A DNA stretch of 33,446 nucleotides, from assembly GCA_003230015.1 (NCBI GenBank), contig QIGO01000185.1, forward strand, positions 1 to 33,446, written 5' to 3'. Below, one piece after another: positions 33,427 to 33,446 of this stretch (its first letter is position 1; each line of letters starts with the position of its first letter). The notes beneath the pieces are model-generated. The model saw nothing but the letters and a program-made list of their open reading frames with translations. It had not been told where the DNA came from and did no database searches. Position numbers and translations under genes: made by a program. This DNA is from Alphaproteobacteria bacterium (GTDB lineage: Bacteria; Pseudomonadota; Alphaproteobacteria; UBA6615).

Positions 33427-33446
33427 CATGAAGTGAGCGCAAGCGA

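Overview
The window comes from a GC-rich alphaproteobacterium, probably Rhodospirillales-like. The basis is gene order and family type: a YceD-rpmF-plsX-fabH-ihfA-merR cluster preceded by a CBP3-type cytochrome bc1 chaperone, an rpiB-glyA-nrdR-ribD-ribE-ribB-ribH-nusB-thiL operon, and a K+-independent type proton-pumping pyrophosphatase. The lineage is inferred from these families; no 16S gene is present.

Layout. 1-1947 (+): the 3' part of a LolA-like protein and an outer-membrane beta-barrel-like protein, probably the tail of an RND/MMPL export locus lying upstream of the window. 1977-5382: small housekeeping and accessory genes: an MFS-ytoQ pair (-), a VOC protein (+), a small conserved-looking hypothetical (+), a SIMPL-domain protein (-) and tRNA-Pro(GGG) (-). 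5507-10734 (+): a HutC/GntR-type regulator followed by a complete branched-chain-amino-acid-type ABC importer (binding protein, LivH, LivM, LivG, LivF) with an intercistronic hairpin after the binding-protein gene. 10731-15089 (-): a fatty-acid/phospholipid initiation cluster with ribosomal protein L32, IHF-alpha and a MerR regulator. 15294-18040: bamE (+) converging on hppA (-), with a 160-bp palindromic MITE-like element inserted exactly between the bamE stop codon and a strong hairpin.

18041-23938 looks accessory: a large SAM/adenylate cyclase/AAA/TPR signalling protein, a 71-bp near-perfect inverted repeat, an unrecognised exported protein and a 5'-truncated ISAs1-family transposase. The insertion sequence end has replaced the last codons of a neighbouring MFS gene. 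23904-33211 (-) is one long tightly packed operon that reads rpiB, glyA, nrdR, ribD, ribE, ribBX, ribH, nusB, thiL, two secreted FliL-like paralogues, then the MFS gene. It links pentose phosphate, one-carbon, riboflavin and thiamin-PP metabolism with two proteins of unknown role. The ribB product has a GTP cyclohydrolase II-like C-terminus that lacks all three zinc cysteines, so the true RibA must be encoded elsewhere. The window ends in an intergenic stretch with a palindromic block that looks like a dispersed repeat.

I did not find a clear, wholly new defence or biosynthetic system. The most unusual items are the FliL-like pair coupled to thiL, the MITE placed at the bamE stop, the 289-aa orphan exported protein, and the IS-rewritten MFS tail.
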